A stretch of 64,000 bases of DNA from Candidatus Desulfosporosinus nitrosoreducens (GCF_030954495.1 NZ_JAVHUW010000033.1:1-64000); one strand, 5' to 3'. Numbered from the stretch's first letter, positions 24,104 to 34,008 are shown. Notes: a model not told the origin generated them from the sequence alone. Numbers and translations: made by a program.

Positions 24104-27100
24104 ATGGGCCTAATTAAGACAGCCATAGAAAACAAAAAAGTAGTGCTGTTTTTAGTAGTTATCGCTATAATTGGCGGATTTTACAGTTACTATGTAATCC
24201 CCAAGCAAGAAAGCCCGGATGTTTCTTCGCCGGCGGCCATGATTACGACAATATACCCCGGAGCTTCTGCCAGTGACATCGAAACACTTGTCACCAAAAA
24301 GATTGAAGACAAAGTTGAAGAAATAAATGGTTATGATTATGTTGAATCCTATTCCAAAAACATTGCTTCAATTGTTATTGTTTATTTGAGCAATGATACC
24401 GATAAAGATAAAGCGTGGAGGGATTTAAGGGATAAAATAAACGATTTGAAATCAGATCTTCCGGATGGATGTCAAGACAGCACTATCGATACGGATCTGA
24501 CAGAGACTGCCGGGATGATTTTAAGTATTTCCGGTAAGAACTATTCTTATGAGCAATTGGGAAATTATGCGGACGACATCAAAAAAGAGTTAAGTAAAGT
24601 TGAGGGCATTTCCCGCTTTGATGTCAAAGGGAAGCAAGATAAGCAGGTAAAAGTCGAGGTTGATTGGGCTGAAATTAATAAATACGGTGTTTCTCTGGAA
24701 GACGTGTGCAATGTACTTAAAGCTCAGAACATCAATATTCCTTCAGGATCTTTGAACTTAAAAACAGGCAAAATAAAGGTTGAAACACCGGGAACCTTTA
24801 CGTCCCTTCAGGATATAGAAAATACGATTATCGGGGTTTCAACTACGACCGGAGAAACCGTAAGAATCAAAGATATAGCAAAAGTATATATGGATTATGA
24901 TGATGATTCCAACCTCAAATTTACCGATAACGGAGATAATGCAGTACTGCTTGCAGGATACTTTCAAGATAATAAAAACATAGTACTTATTGGCAATGAT
25001 GTTCAAAAAAAGTTAGCTGACCTGAAGAAGCAGCTGCCGGATGATTTGACTATTGATGAAGTAACCTTCCAGCCTAAAGACGTCAGTGATTCGGTGTCCT
25101 TCTTCATGAAAAATCTTAGGGAAGGAATAATTCTGGTTATTGTCACCGTACTTATTGGCATGAGTCTGAGAAATGCCATGGTGGTGTCTGCGGTTATTCC
25201 AATATCCATTTCTATGTCCTTTTTGGTTATGTACGTTCTGGGGATTAAAGTGCAGCAGATGTCAACTACAGCTCTTATCATAGCTCTTGGCATACTCGTG
25301 GATGATGCCATTGTCATAGGAGATGTTATTCAGGTTGGGATAGATAAAGGGCTGTCCGGCAATGAAGCAGCGTTTCGAGGGATTAAAAAGCTCTTTATTC
25401 CTGTGTTTACTTCCACGTTAATTATTGTCGGTGCTTTCGCTCCCCTTCTCACGATCCCTGGGGCTGTTGGAGAATTCTTAAGAACCTTGCCTCAAGTTGT
25501 GATGATCTGTGTTACCTGTTCCTACATTTCAGCGTTATTTGTAACGCCTGCCATGTCGTCACTGTTTTTCAGGAAAAGTAAAAATTTTGATAAAGAAAGT
25601 ATAGTCCGCAAAATGTTCAGGAATCTTTTAACCTACGGACTCAAGCATAAAATAACTATTGTTGTAGCAGCTTTGGGAATATTCCTGGCTGCAGTTGGGC
25701 TAATGAAAACTCTTGGGATGCAGTTTTTTCCTTATGCTGATAAAAATATATTATATATAGATATTGCCAATGAAAAAATTGAGGATATTGACAATACGGC
25801 TAATTTAGTCAAACAAGTTGAAGGTGTTCTCAAAGAAGAAAAAGATGTGACAGGGTACACCTCGGCTATCGGAGGGGGACTGCCTAAATTCTACATTACT
25901 TTAGCGTCAGTTGCAGGTTCAAAAGATACGGCGCAAATCATGGTGAGAGTAGACCTTAATAAAACGAAACAGTTCAAAACAAGACAAGAACTTGCCGAAC
26001 ATATCCAAAGCCTGCTGGACAGTCAAATTAGTGAAGGTACCGCAACAGTTAAGCAGTTAGAGCAGGCTCAGCCTATCGGGGCACCTATTCGCCTGAGACT
26101 TACCGGAGACGATTTAGCTAAACTATATAGTGCTTCAGAAAAAATTCAGGCAAAATTAATCAATATCCCCGGAACTTTAAATGTCAGAGATGATGCCGCT
26201 AAAAAATCTTATGAGTATGAAATAAATATTGATGATACGAAAGCCTCACTGCACGGTTTGCTGAAATCCGATATCCTTAAACAGATAAATATCGCCCTCA
26301 ACGGTTCCAGCAGTTCTGTCTACCGAAAAAACGGCAGTGACTATGATATTTTAGTTAAAACGAATATTTCTTCCGTAAATGATCTTAAAAATCTGCAAAT
26401 TAAATCAAGCGTTACGGACAATAAGGTACTCTTGTCTGAAGTTGCATCCATTAATCTCAGTTCAGAACTGGATCAGGTTAAGCATTACAATAAGGAAAAA
26501 ACCGTAACAGTGTACAGTGATGTAAAAACCGGGTATAACTCAGTTGATATAGAGAATACCCTTAATGAACAAATTAATAACTTGGATTTAAATGGGGTAA
26601 GTGTTCTATACGACGGTGAAAAAAATCAGATACAAAAAAACTTTACCAGCCTTGCCTTAGCAGGGGTACTGACGATACTCATCATTTATGTACTTTTGTT
26701 TATCCAATTTAAGTCTTTTGTCCAACCTTTAATCATTATGTGTTCTCTTCCTTTGTCTTTAATGGGTGTAGTTATAGGGCTTATGGTGTTTAGAATGCCT
26801 TTATCCCTAACGGCTGTAATGGGAATCATAAGCCTTATTGGAGTTGTCATAAGAAATGCCATATTGCTTATCGAATATATAAACGGCGGCAGAGAGGAGG
26901 GGCTTTCAATTGATGAAGCTTGTATGCACGCCGTAAGTCAGCGCTTCAGACCTATTATTTTAAGTTCCACCGCAACTATCACAGGACTTATCCCCCTTGC
27001 CCTATCTAAAAGCACCTTGTTTGGGCCGATGTCTGTGACTATCATGTTTGGGCTTTTAACAGCCACTTTCCTGACGTTTATAGTTATACCTGTGGTCTAT

Positions 27101-27160
27101 TCTTTGGTTAATACTAAATTGGAACAAAGAATTGTAAATAAAGGTGCGATAAGCACCTAG
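24104..27160 (+). CDS. RND-family efflux transporter
   Basis: A 1018-residue proton-driven exporter with the AcrB-like layout: TM1 near the N-terminus, a large extracytoplasmic loop, TM2-6, a second loop, TM7-12. The TM4 proton-relay aspartates are present (GILVDDAIVIGD, near 400). The internal repeat is visible (SSPAAMITTIYPGASASDIE at the first porter domain). Length and sequence style fit the Gram-positive SwrC/YerP-like HAE group rather than heavy-metal CzcA. The substrate is unknown; drugs, lipopeptides or fatty acids are all possible. Cotranscribed with its TetR repressor and adaptor, and closed by a terminator. No outer-membrane channel gene is present. Confidence 0.9.
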   Translation: MGLIKTAIENKKVVLFLVVIAIIGGFYSYYVIPKQESPDVSSPAAMITTIYPGASASDIETLVTKKIEDKVEEINGYDYVESYSKNIASIVIVYLSNDTDKDKAWRDLRDKINDLKSDLPDGCQDSTIDTDLTETAGMILSISGKNYSYEQLGNYADDIKKELSKVEGISRFDVKGKQDKQVKVEVDWAEINKYGVSLEDVCNVLKAQNINIPSGSLNLKTGKIKVETPGTFTSLQDIENTIIGVSTTTGETVRIKDIAKVYMDYDDDSNLKFTDNGDNAVLLAGYFQDNKNIVLIGNDVQKKLADLKKQLPDDLTIDEVTFQPKDVSDSVSFFMKNLREGIILVIVTVLIGMSLRNAMVVSAVIPISISMSFLVMYVLGIKVQQMSTTALIIALGILVDDAIVIGDVIQVGIDKGLSGNEAAFRGIKKLFIPVFTSTLIIVGAFAPLLTIPGAVGEFLRTLPQVVMICVTCSYISALFVTPAMSSLFFRKSKNFDKESIVRKMFRNLLTYGLKHKITIVVAALGIFLAAVGLMKTLGMQFFPYADKNILYIDIANEKIEDIDNTANLVKQVEGVLKEEKDVTGYTSAIGGGLPKFYITLASVAGSKDTAQIMVRVDLNKTKQFKTRQELAEHIQSLLDSQISEGTATVKQLEQAQPIGAPIRLRLTGDDLAKLYSASEKIQAKLINIPGTLNVRDDAAKKSYEYEINIDDTKASLHGLLKSDILKQINIALNGSSSSVYRKNGSDYDILVKTNISSVNDLKNLQIKSSVTDNKVLLSEVASINLSSELDQVKHYNKEKTVTVYSDVKTGYNSVDIENTLNEQINNLDLNGVSVLYDGEKNQIQKNFTSLALAGVLTILIIYVLLFIQFKSFVQPLIIMCSLPLSLMGVVIGLMVFRMPLSLTAVMGIISLIGVVIRNAILLIEYINGGREEGLSIDEACMHAVSQRFRPIILSSTATITGLIPLALSKSTLFGPMSVTIMFGLLTATFLTFIVIPVVYSLVNTKLEQRIVNKGAIST

Positions 27161-27185
27161 ACAAAAAACAAACACTTTAAACCTG

Positions 27186-27209
27186 AACCTGCTTCTTTAG
27201 AGGCAGGTT
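27186..27209 (+). terminator. Intrinsic terminator of the RND operon
   Basis: AACCTGC and GCAGGTT arms around a 10-base loop, followed by TATTTG, 26 bases after the pump gene. Confidence 0.65.
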
Positions 27210-27381
27210 TATTTGTACACATCAGGAGTAGAGTTAATCAATTCAGGTTAAATCCATCAATATTAAGTTGAGGTATGAGGGTTTAGGCTGATTGCGGCAA
27301 GCTCATATTTTATGATTGTGCTGCAGATACTTTATCTAGGGTCCTTTTGCATAATTCTATTCAATATGGGGGGAACATTAT

Positions 27382-28491
27382 TTGGAAATCGCAATAATGG
27401 GAGCAGGCTTATCTGGCTTAGCGTGTGCAATTACTTTAGAGAAGTATGGTATAAAGCCAATTCTTTTTGAAAAAAGAAGCCGGGTTGGTGATCGTTTTGT
27501 TAACGGAGAAGCATTCTTACCTGCTTTAAACAGACCTATTAACGACTGCTATGCTTATTTAGCTGAAAAACACGGTATTAATTTGCATCCGGTTAGCAAT
27601 ATAAAAAAAATAACCCTACTTTCAGAGACTAACAAGGCCACGTTACATGGCCATTTAGGTTTTTTAAATATAAGGGGAAGAGACCATGATTCACTGGAAT
27701 GTCAATTATCCAGACAAGTTAAATCGGAGATAAACTTTAACTCTCAGATTCCCTACGAAACTTTATTACAGGATTTCACTCATGTTGTGCTGGCAACAGG
27801 TGATGCCGCTTATACGGCTAAAATTCAAGACTTTCAGCAAGATCTTACAGTGACGCTTAAAGGAGCAACGATAGAAGGAAGCTTTGACAAACGTCATGTG
27901 GGAATCTGGCTTAATAATAATTTTGCGCCCCAAGGCTATGGCTACTTACTTCCTTTTTCGGAGAAAGAAGCCACCATTACTTTGGGGTATCCGGATTACC
28001 CTCACAATCAGAGGTATGATCTTGAAACCCTATGGCAAAAATTCTATCGAAGAGTGTGTAAAGATTTGCATCAAGAATTGCGCATAACAGACAATTTTGA
28101 GGTAACACGCTATATGTTTGGAACTTGTCGGAACCCTCGCATTGGCAATACTTTTTTTGCCGGCAACTGTGTTGGAGCAATGATGCCTGCCTTTGGTTTC
28201 GGTCAACTTGCCTCAATATTATCAGGCATTTTCGTTGCCGACGATTTATGTGGACTTGGTAATTATAACGAATCGCTAAAGCCTCTAAAGCAGAGTTATA
28301 GATATTCTCTTGCCGTTCGACGTGCCATGGAACAGTTGGATAACCATAAATTAGATGTCCTGGTTAGATTATGTGACTCAGAATTGGTTAACTCTCTGAT
28401 TACCAGTCAGAATTTCAATCTCTTAAAAATGTTGGGCTTCATTTTACAGCCCTATTTGTGGAAAACCCGGCAATTTCATAATTATGCTTGA
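27382..28491 (+). CDS. FAD-dependent oxidoreductase, geranylgeranyl-reductase-like
   Basis: A 369-residue flavoprotein. The N-terminal Rossmann motif MGAGLSGLACAI (residues 6-17) is followed by the adenine-binding acidic residue in FEKRSRVGDR. The FAD-closing segment FFAGNCVGAMMPAFGFG is near 270. These are the signatures of the geranylgeranyl reductase/halogenase-like group. The N-terminal half has the dinucleotide fold; the product and substrate are unknown. TTG 27382 follows ATGGGGGG by 6 bases. Alone between terminators. Confidence 0.72.
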   Translation: MEIAIMGAGLSGLACAITLEKYGIKPILFEKRSRVGDRFVNGEAFLPALNRPINDCYAYLAEKHGINLHPVSNIKKITLLSETNKATLHGHLGFLNIRGRDHDSLECQLSRQVKSEINFNSQIPYETLLQDFTHVVLATGDAAYTAKIQDFQQDLTVTLKGATIEGSFDKRHVGIWLNNNFAPQGYGYLLPFSEKEATITLGYPDYPHNQRYDLETLWQKFYRRVCKDLHQELRITDNFEVTRYMFGTCRNPRIGNTFFAGNCVGAMMPAFGFGQLASILSGIFVADDLCGLGNYNESLKPLKQSYRYSLAVRRAMEQLDNHKLDVLVRLCDSELVNSLITSQNFNLLKMLGFILQPYLWKTRQFHNYA

Positions 28492-28601
28492 TTAAAGATT
28501 CTTTGTGAACAAGCTGAGGCAAAAAATGAAGTTTAAGAGTGATGTGAGCTAGCCTTTGATTTTCTCAAACTTCAAATAACAACTAAAACGACTGTTTTGG
28601 C

Positions 28602-28640
28602 AGCAAAAGAACCGAGCTGGAAAGCCTCGGTTCTTTTGCT
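28602..28640. terminator. Bidirectional intrinsic terminator
   Basis: 15-bp perfect arms (AGCAAAAGAACCGAG and complement) enclose a 9-base loop between convergent genes. Confidence 0.88.
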
Positions 28641-28652
28641 CCTTATATCTAT

Positions 28653-29486
28653 CTATCGTTGACAGCAAATGGTTCCCGTATCAATTGCAGCGGGGATGTT
28701 CAACTGCAGTTGAATTAAAATAACCATTTTTTCCTGAACTCTGCTGAATTGGCCTTCTCCGATAAGGGTATTTGACATTGCTACGCGGTCAAGCGCGTCA
28801 TCCATCGCGTTAATTTGGCTGTAGACCAGTGTGCAAGTTGGTAAAGGGTTAAAAAATTCAGTGCTTACTACATTAAGCTCGGAAAGATCGCCAGACATCA
28901 ATTTATCTTTGGTCGAGAATCCGGAGGGCAGTGATGTGCTGCTGAAAAACTCATATTCATGCTGTTGATTAAAGAAGGTCGGGGGGATTATAAGGGTGTT
29001 ACCGAGGTCAACAACACAAGCCCAAGGCACATCAATAACAAAATCTTTGATAACTCCTTCTATCGTAGTGGCGGTTTGCCGGGTAGCTTCGGAATATTGA
29101 ATGTCCTTGCGTACAAAACCTCCTAGAAACAATTTAGGTGTGTCTTGGGGTTTGCAAATTATTGGGGGAGAATAGTTAAAGAAGCGGCACTGGGTTAACT
29201 TGAGGTTTTTCCTAATCATTTTAATTTCCAGAGCTTTTGTCGGCAGGGTAAACACCGCTTCGGCGGGGATAGACACCGTTACTAATGCCGTAGTTGGGCT
29301 TGTTTGGATTAATTGTAAAGGAGTACATGTCGGCAAAGTTGCAGTATTAGGGAAAACCGGATTAGGAGTTACAGGCTGAATGTTTGGCGGGGGAGACGGA
29401 GCAGGCATTGTTAGAACCCAATTCGGGACGAATGTTGATGTTTGACACCATTGATGGGGGCAATGACATTTATAGACATTTGTCAA
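28653..29486 (-). CDS. SPOCS/DUF3794-like protein, probable spore-associated
   Basis: A 277-residue protein. The first 60 residues are Cys- and Pro-rich (YKCHCPHQWC, then PAPSPPPN). The remainder resembles SPOCS-domain proteins found in spore coat or SipL-type proteins: VTVSIPAEAVFTLP, then LKLTQCRFF, then LFLGGFVRKDIQY, a phrase typical of that fold. There is no signal peptide. The start TTG 29486 follows AAAGGAAG by 7 bases and excludes six atypical residues. It diverges from the germinant receptor operon, supporting a spore role. The assignment is by recognisable phrases, not by alignment. Confidence 0.6.
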   Translation of the reverse strand: MTNVYKCHCPHQWCQTSTFVPNWVLTMPAPSPPPNIQPVTPNPVFPNTATLPTCTPLQLIQTSPTTALVTVSIPAEAVFTLPTKALEIKMIRKNLKLTQCRFFNYSPPIICKPQDTPKLFLGGFVRKDIQYSEATRQTATTIEGVIKDFVIDVPWACVVDLGNTLIIPPTFFNQQHEYEFFSSTSLPSGFSTKDKLMSGDLSELNVVSTEFFNPLPTCTLVYSQINAMDDALDRVAMSNTLIGEGQFSRVQEKMVILIQLQLNIPAAIDTGTICCQR

Positions 29487-29766
29487 ATTAATTCTTCCTT
29501 TCAAAAAGTTTTCGGATCATTTATCACTATAAGTTATGTACAATCTAGTCTCTTTGTGCGGACAAACATATAAAAGAGCTTTAAATTGCAATTTTAATGG
29601 GGTTTTTAGGGCCGTTAGACTTTGAGACATTTCTAAAAATAAGCTGAAATCTCTTTGCCAGGAGAGCAGATGTATCTTTAATAAAAATATTGTAAAGGTA
29701 ATGAATTCCTTTTCTAAACAAGGGAACCCTAAAGAAAATCTTAAATTATAGAGGAAGTGCCTGCAC

Positions 29767-31350
29767 TTGTCTTTCTGGGTAACGTTCATGCGCCAAACCC
29801 TTAGGTATTTTCAGCCTGACTCACAGTTGAGGCATTGCAGCGAAGAAAATAGTTCTCAACTGACCCCGACCGGAAATCTGGCGGCGGATCTAGCCTATAT
29901 TCAGCAGCTCTTCACTAATGACAGTGATTTTTCCGTTCAGTATCTGGAAATAGATGACCCGGGAAAATTAGATTGTTGCTTTCTCTATTTGGATAGTATG
30001 GTTGATAGAGACTCTTTGAGCCATATGATGTCGAAAGCGGTTCAGCTTCGCCAGAAAGCAGGTCAATTGAAGCCTGAAGATGTCATGCAAACTATATTGT
30101 CTATGGGTAAAGTAGAAAAATTTAATGATTTAAACCTGGCGGCTAAGGAAATCGCCGGCGGCAAAGTTGTTGTTCTGACAGCAAAATCAGAGGGTATAGC
30201 TTGTGTTACACTCAAAGGTCCGAGTGGGCGCTCAATTGAAGAAGCCCCCAGCGAATCGGTGATTCGCGGCCCACGTGATGGTTTTGTTGAAGACATTCGT
30301 ACAAATACAAATTTGATACGTCGCAGGATTAAATCACCAAAGCTGAAGTTTCAGCAGTTAACCGTTGGTGAGTTGACAGAAACTTCAGTTTCTGTAGCCT
30401 ATATTGAAGGTATTGTAGATTTAGGCATAGTTGAAGAAATTAAGCGGCGCCTGCAAAGAATTATTATCGATGGTATTCTTGAATCGGGATACCTTGAGGA
30501 GTTTATAGAAGATACCCCAGCTTCCTTGTTTCCGCAGATAATGCCCACTGAGCGCCCTGATCGTGTAGCGGAGGCTTTACTCAGCGGCAGAGGAGCCATC
30601 TTGGTTGATAACACTCCTTACGTTCTGATCGTCCCCGTAACCTTTCCTTATCTGATCCAATCTGCGGAAGACTATTATGAGCGTTTTGTTTATACATCGT
30701 TCATCCGTTTGCTGCGGTATATAACTCTTAATATATCATTGATCCTACCTGCTTTTTACATTGCTGTCGGAAGCTTTCACCAGGATATTCTTCCGACTAA
30801 ATTGTTAATTTCTTTTGCCCGGACTAGAGAAGAGCTGCCGCTGCCACTTGCCCTGGAAGTCTTTATGCTGGAATTTATTTTTGAAATGATCCGAGAAGCA
30901 GGGGTTCGTCTTCCGCGGCAAGTGGGATCTGCAGTGAGTATTGTTGGTGCTCTGGTTATCGGTGATGCGGCAATTAAAGCCGGATTGGTATCACCTGTTA
31001 CAGTAATGGTTGTTGCTTCAACGGCAATTGCTAACTTAACGATTCCAACAATTGCAGGAGCTAATAGCATTCGCCTTACCAGATTTGTACTTATGCTGGC
31101 CGCTACTTTTTTTGGCTTGATGGGTATTGTCGTATCTCTCATTGTTATATTGGCCCATTTGGCTTCAATTCGATCTTTTGGGATTCCTTATCTTGCGCCA
31201 CTGGCGCCTACGGCCTTCTCCGACCTAAAAGATTCTTTTATTCGCGCGCCACACTGGCTTTTATCGAAGCGGCCAATGCAATTAGCTAAGCATAATCAAG
31301 TTAGACAAGCTAACAATAATAAAGGAGAGCCACCGAAATCCGAACATTAA
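29767..31350 (+). CDS. Spore germinant receptor subunit A (GerA family)
   Basis: A 527-residue GerA/SpoVAF-family protein. The cytoplasmic N-terminal half (LDCCFLYLDSMVDRDSLS, IRGPRDGFVEDIRTNTNLIR) leads to a membrane half with about five helices between residues 300 and 480 (LPAFYIAVGSFHQDILPT, RLPRQVGSAVSIVGALVIG), then a polar tail. These are hallmark GerA-type phrases. It would form the receptor complex in the inner spore membrane with the next two genes. The start TTG 29767 is 9 bases after GAGGAAG; ATG 29788 is a weaker alternative. Confidence 0.9.
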   Translation: MSFWVTFMRQTLRYFQPDSQLRHCSEENSSQLTPTGNLAADLAYIQQLFTNDSDFSVQYLEIDDPGKLDCCFLYLDSMVDRDSLSHMMSKAVQLRQKAGQLKPEDVMQTILSMGKVEKFNDLNLAAKEIAGGKVVVLTAKSEGIACVTLKGPSGRSIEEAPSESVIRGPRDGFVEDIRTNTNLIRRRIKSPKLKFQQLTVGELTETSVSVAYIEGIVDLGIVEEIKRRLQRIIIDGILESGYLEEFIEDTPASLFPQIMPTERPDRVAEALLSGRGAILVDNTPYVLIVPVTFPYLIQSAEDYYERFVYTSFIRLLRYITLNISLILPAFYIAVGSFHQDILPTKLLISFARTREELPLPLALEVFMLEFIFEMIREAGVRLPRQVGSAVSIVGALVIGDAAIKAGLVSPVTVMVVASTAIANLTIPTIAGANSIRLTRFVLMLAATFFGLMGIVVSLIVILAHLASIRSFGIPYLAPLAPTAFSDLKDSFIRAPHWLLSKRPMQLAKHNQVRQANNNKGEPPKSEH

Positions 31351-31369
31351 ATGGCTTCAAAAGTGTGGA

Positions 31370-32533
31370 ATGATGATGTGTTATCGATGTGTAGTCTTAC
31401 TTCTGTCGGTTTTTCTTATCATCCCCCTCAGTGGATGTTGGAACAATCAAGAGACGCAAACTCTTGCGATTGTCACAGCGCTGGGAATTGACAGTGTGTC
31501 CAGAGAAAATAAACAAATCTATCAGATCACGGCAAGTGTCATTCAGCCTGGAAAAGTTGTCAATAATAATAGCGGTAACTCTCAGAATATAACGCTTACC
31601 AGTGAAGGAACGACAATAACCGAAGCGGTCCATAATCTTAGTTTTTCCTTTCCCCGTAAGGTATATCTTACGCATACTGAAGTTATTGTTCTGGGCCGAG
31701 AGGTTGGCGCTCAAAAGCTTGATGAGGTTATGGATTATCTCATCAGGTCTACTCAGGTTCGTATGAGTTGTCTAATTGTTGTCGCCAAATCTAACGCGAG
31801 TGCCATTATTAAATGCCCGAACATTTTTGAGCAAGATGTGTCTACTGAAATTTCCAATTTGCTGTACGAAGGCCAAGAAGTTGCCCCGCAAATAGCAATA
31901 ACTGACTTAAGAGATTTTAGTTTAGCGATGCTTACTCCAGGAGAGGATGCTTGGGCTCCTATGGTTAGTGTTACCAAAGGCAGAGCTTCAGGCGAAGAGG
32001 CAATTTTGCAGAGCAGCGGTTTAGTTATCTATCATAACGATCGCTTAGTAGACACGCTGAGCTCCTCAGACACCATGCCCTTAATGCTCATGATGAATAA
32101 ATTCAAAGGCGGGCAATATTCGTTGGAAACTCAAGGCAAGGTCATAGGCCTTGAATTATTAAGCGTAAAATCAAAGATTCTGGTGTCTGTTCGAGAACAT
32201 CCTGAAATTACTATAACCGTTGATGTAAAAGCCGATGTCAGCGAGTCGTCCGGCGACGATCAGATTGCAGCTGACTACTCCGATATTAAGAATTCTTTGG
32301 CTCAAGATCTTCAGGAGCAGCTTACCGATATTTTTCACCGTACGCAATCAACTCAAGCGGATATTTTGGGGATCGGAAGAAAACTAGAAATTGCCGACAG
32401 AAACTATTGGGACAGTATTGAGGGTGAATGGCCTCGAATCTATGCTTCATTGCAGCCTGATATTAAAGTGAATTTCAGCATTCGCAAAGGCGGATTGGCA
32501 ACTAGCCCTTTCAAAAGTAAATTAAGCAGGTGA
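31370..32533 (+). CDS. Spore germinant receptor subunit C, lipoprotein (Ger(x)C family)
   Basis: A 387-residue GerC-type lipoprotein. The signal peptide ends with PLSGC (Cys23), followed by the family's WNNQETQTLAIVTALGID. The middle has the KVYLTHTEVIVLGREVG segment and the tail GEWPRIYASLQPDIKVN. Length normal. It starts 19 bases after gerXA with three consecutive ATG codons. Order A-C-B, with B last. Confidence 0.9.
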   Translation: MMMCYRCVVLLLSVFLIIPLSGCWNNQETQTLAIVTALGIDSVSRENKQIYQITASVIQPGKVVNNNSGNSQNITLTSEGTTITEAVHNLSFSFPRKVYLTHTEVIVLGREVGAQKLDEVMDYLIRSTQVRMSCLIVVAKSNASAIIKCPNIFEQDVSTEISNLLYEGQEVAPQIAITDLRDFSLAMLTPGEDAWAPMVSVTKGRASGEEAILQSSGLVIYHNDRLVDTLSSSDTMPLMLMMNKFKGGQYSLETQGKVIGLELLSVKSKILVSVREHPEITITVDVKADVSESSGDDQIAADYSDIKNSLAQDLQEQLTDIFHRTQSTQADILGIGRKLEIADRNYWDSIEGEWPRIYASLQPDIKVNFSIRKGGLATSPFKSKLSR

Positions 32534-32539
32534 TACCTA

Positions 32540-33616
32540 ACGGCTAAAATAATTAACAACCGCCAAGTATTTTATCTAATGTTTTATAGTATAATGTCCA
32601 CTGCAGTTTTAACTCTGCCGGTCATTTTAGGGAAAAATGCTCCTCGGGACGCTTGGCTGGATGCAATCCTATTTTTGCCTTTTGCTTTGCTTGTGGCTTG
32701 GCTGACCGCCAAACTAGGCAGCAAATTTCCCAGCCAAACCATCGTTGAATATAGTCAGCGCATTTTAGGCAAATGGCTTGGTTTGCTTTGTACCGTCATC
32801 CTTTTAGCATGGACGATTCATACGACAAGCATAGTTTATCGTGAAGCAAGTGAGTTTACCGACACGACACTTTTGGGCAGCACTCCTTTTGCCATCATCA
32901 TGATTCTTGTGAGTGTTCCTAGTACCTATGCTGTCTATAAAGGGCTTGAAGTTATTGGGCGTATGGCCGATTTTCTGTTTTATATCATTTTTTTTTCTAT
33001 TACACTTATCTATGCACTGCTATTTCCTGAATATCGATTTGAAGAGCTTTTACCAATCTTAAGTGATGGCTGGAGAAACATTCTTTTAGGCTTGCCGGCA
33101 CTCCTAGCTTATACAGGTGAAACTGTAATACTATTATTTGTTTTTCCAAATTTCACAAGCCCGAATAAGACTGGTAAAACGTTGATTGGCATGCTTTTAC
33201 TTGTCAGCTTGCTGGGAGTTGTCACAGAAACAGCCCATACAATGGTTTTTGGGGTTGAACGAAAAATGATTAATTTGCCTTTTTATCACATGGCTCGCCT
33301 CATTACTTTGGGAGGAATTCTGGAAAGAGTTGATACCCTCTTTGTACTAAGCAGCTTACTTGCCGTAATTTTAAAAATCTCATTTTATACATACATATGC
33401 GCAATTGGGAGTGCCCGTTTGTTCAAGACAAATGACCATAAGCCATTTATTTTGCCTCTTGTAATCATCATGAACCTATTGGGGCTATACTCATTTAGTA
33501 CAGTGCCCCAAATGGTGGATTTTTTGAGCAATATTTGGCCCATTTTCTCCTTACCTGTTGAGTTAGGAATACCTTCATTACTTTTGCTGGTGGCTAGTTT
33601 AAGGAAAATAACCTAG
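32540..33616 (+). CDS. Spore germinant receptor subunit B (GerB/APC family), apparent ACG start
   Basis: A permease-like GerAB subunit of the endospore germination family, about 10 membrane helices. The family N-terminus is recognisable from 32540: AKIINNRQVFYLMFY, then STAVLTLP. The codon standing where ATG is expected is ACG (32540-32542), with AGGTG five to nine bases upstream. The first in-frame ATG is 32579, inside what should be helix 1, and it has no ribosome-binding site. Conserved phrases later include FAIIMILVSVPSTYAVYKGL and GLEVIGRMAD. Either ACG initiates weakly, or the start codon has mutated and the receptor is impaired. Confidence 0.82.
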   Translation, partial: TAKIINNRQVFYLMFYSIMSTAVLTLPVILGKNAPRDAWLDAILFLPFALLVAWLTAKLGSKFPSQTIVEYSQRILGKWLGLLCTVILLAWTIHTTSIVYREASEFTDTTLLGSTPFAIIMILVSVPSTYAVYKGLEVIGRMADFLFYIIFFSITLIYALLFPEYRFEELLPILSDGWRNILLGLPALLAYTGETVILLFVFPNFTSPNKTGKTLIGMLLLVSLLGVVTETAHTMVFGVERKMINLPFYHMARLITLGGILERVDTLFVLSSLLAVILKISFYTYICAIGSARLFKTNDHKPFILPLVIIMNLLGLYSFSTVPQMVDFLSNIWPIFSLPVELGIPSLLLLVASLRKIT

Positions 33617-33759
33617 CTTTCATGAGCTGGGTTAAGAGCTTTTAAACCTTATAAAAGCAGTAATCATCTCATTTATCAACTGAATTGTTGGTTTTTCCAG
33701 ACTGGATGCTATTAGCGTAAGCTTCCTGATCTCCATACTTTTAGAATTATTATCCGGTA

Positions 33760-33960
33760 TTAGAATAAAGATGGGTCAATATTCAGAGCAGCTGAAATTT
33801 TTGCCAATATGGTTAAAGAGGGTATTTTTAAACCACGCTCTAGGTAGCTGATATAAATTGAACTTACAGCAATTTTCTCAGCCAGTTTCTCTTGGGTTAA
33901 TCCTTTTAAGTTCCTGTAATATTTTAAGTTCGTACTTACTCTACGTTTGATTATTTCCAT
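33760..33960 (-). CDS. Small XRE-type regulator
   Basis: A 66-residue single-domain HTH_XRE protein: KYYRNLKGLTQEKLAEKI, SSIYISYLERGLKIPSLTIL, ending ALNIDPSLF. Start ATG 33960 after AAGAGGAGC. It converges on gerXB and diverges from repeat copy D, which begins about 50 bases upstream of it. Target unknown. Confidence 0.82.
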   Translation of the reverse strand: MEIIKRRVSTNLKYYRNLKGLTQEKLAEKIAVSSIYISYLERGLKIPSLTILAKISAALNIDPSLF

Positions 33961-34008
33961 TTATAAGCTCCTCTTGTAAGGACTGTAAGATCATTCTTGC
34001 TATAATCA

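Noticed and set aside
29517..29789. 90-codon minus-strand frame in the ger intergenic region
   Set aside because: It overlaps the gerXA start, has no ribosome-binding site, and its residues look like translated AT-rich spacer.
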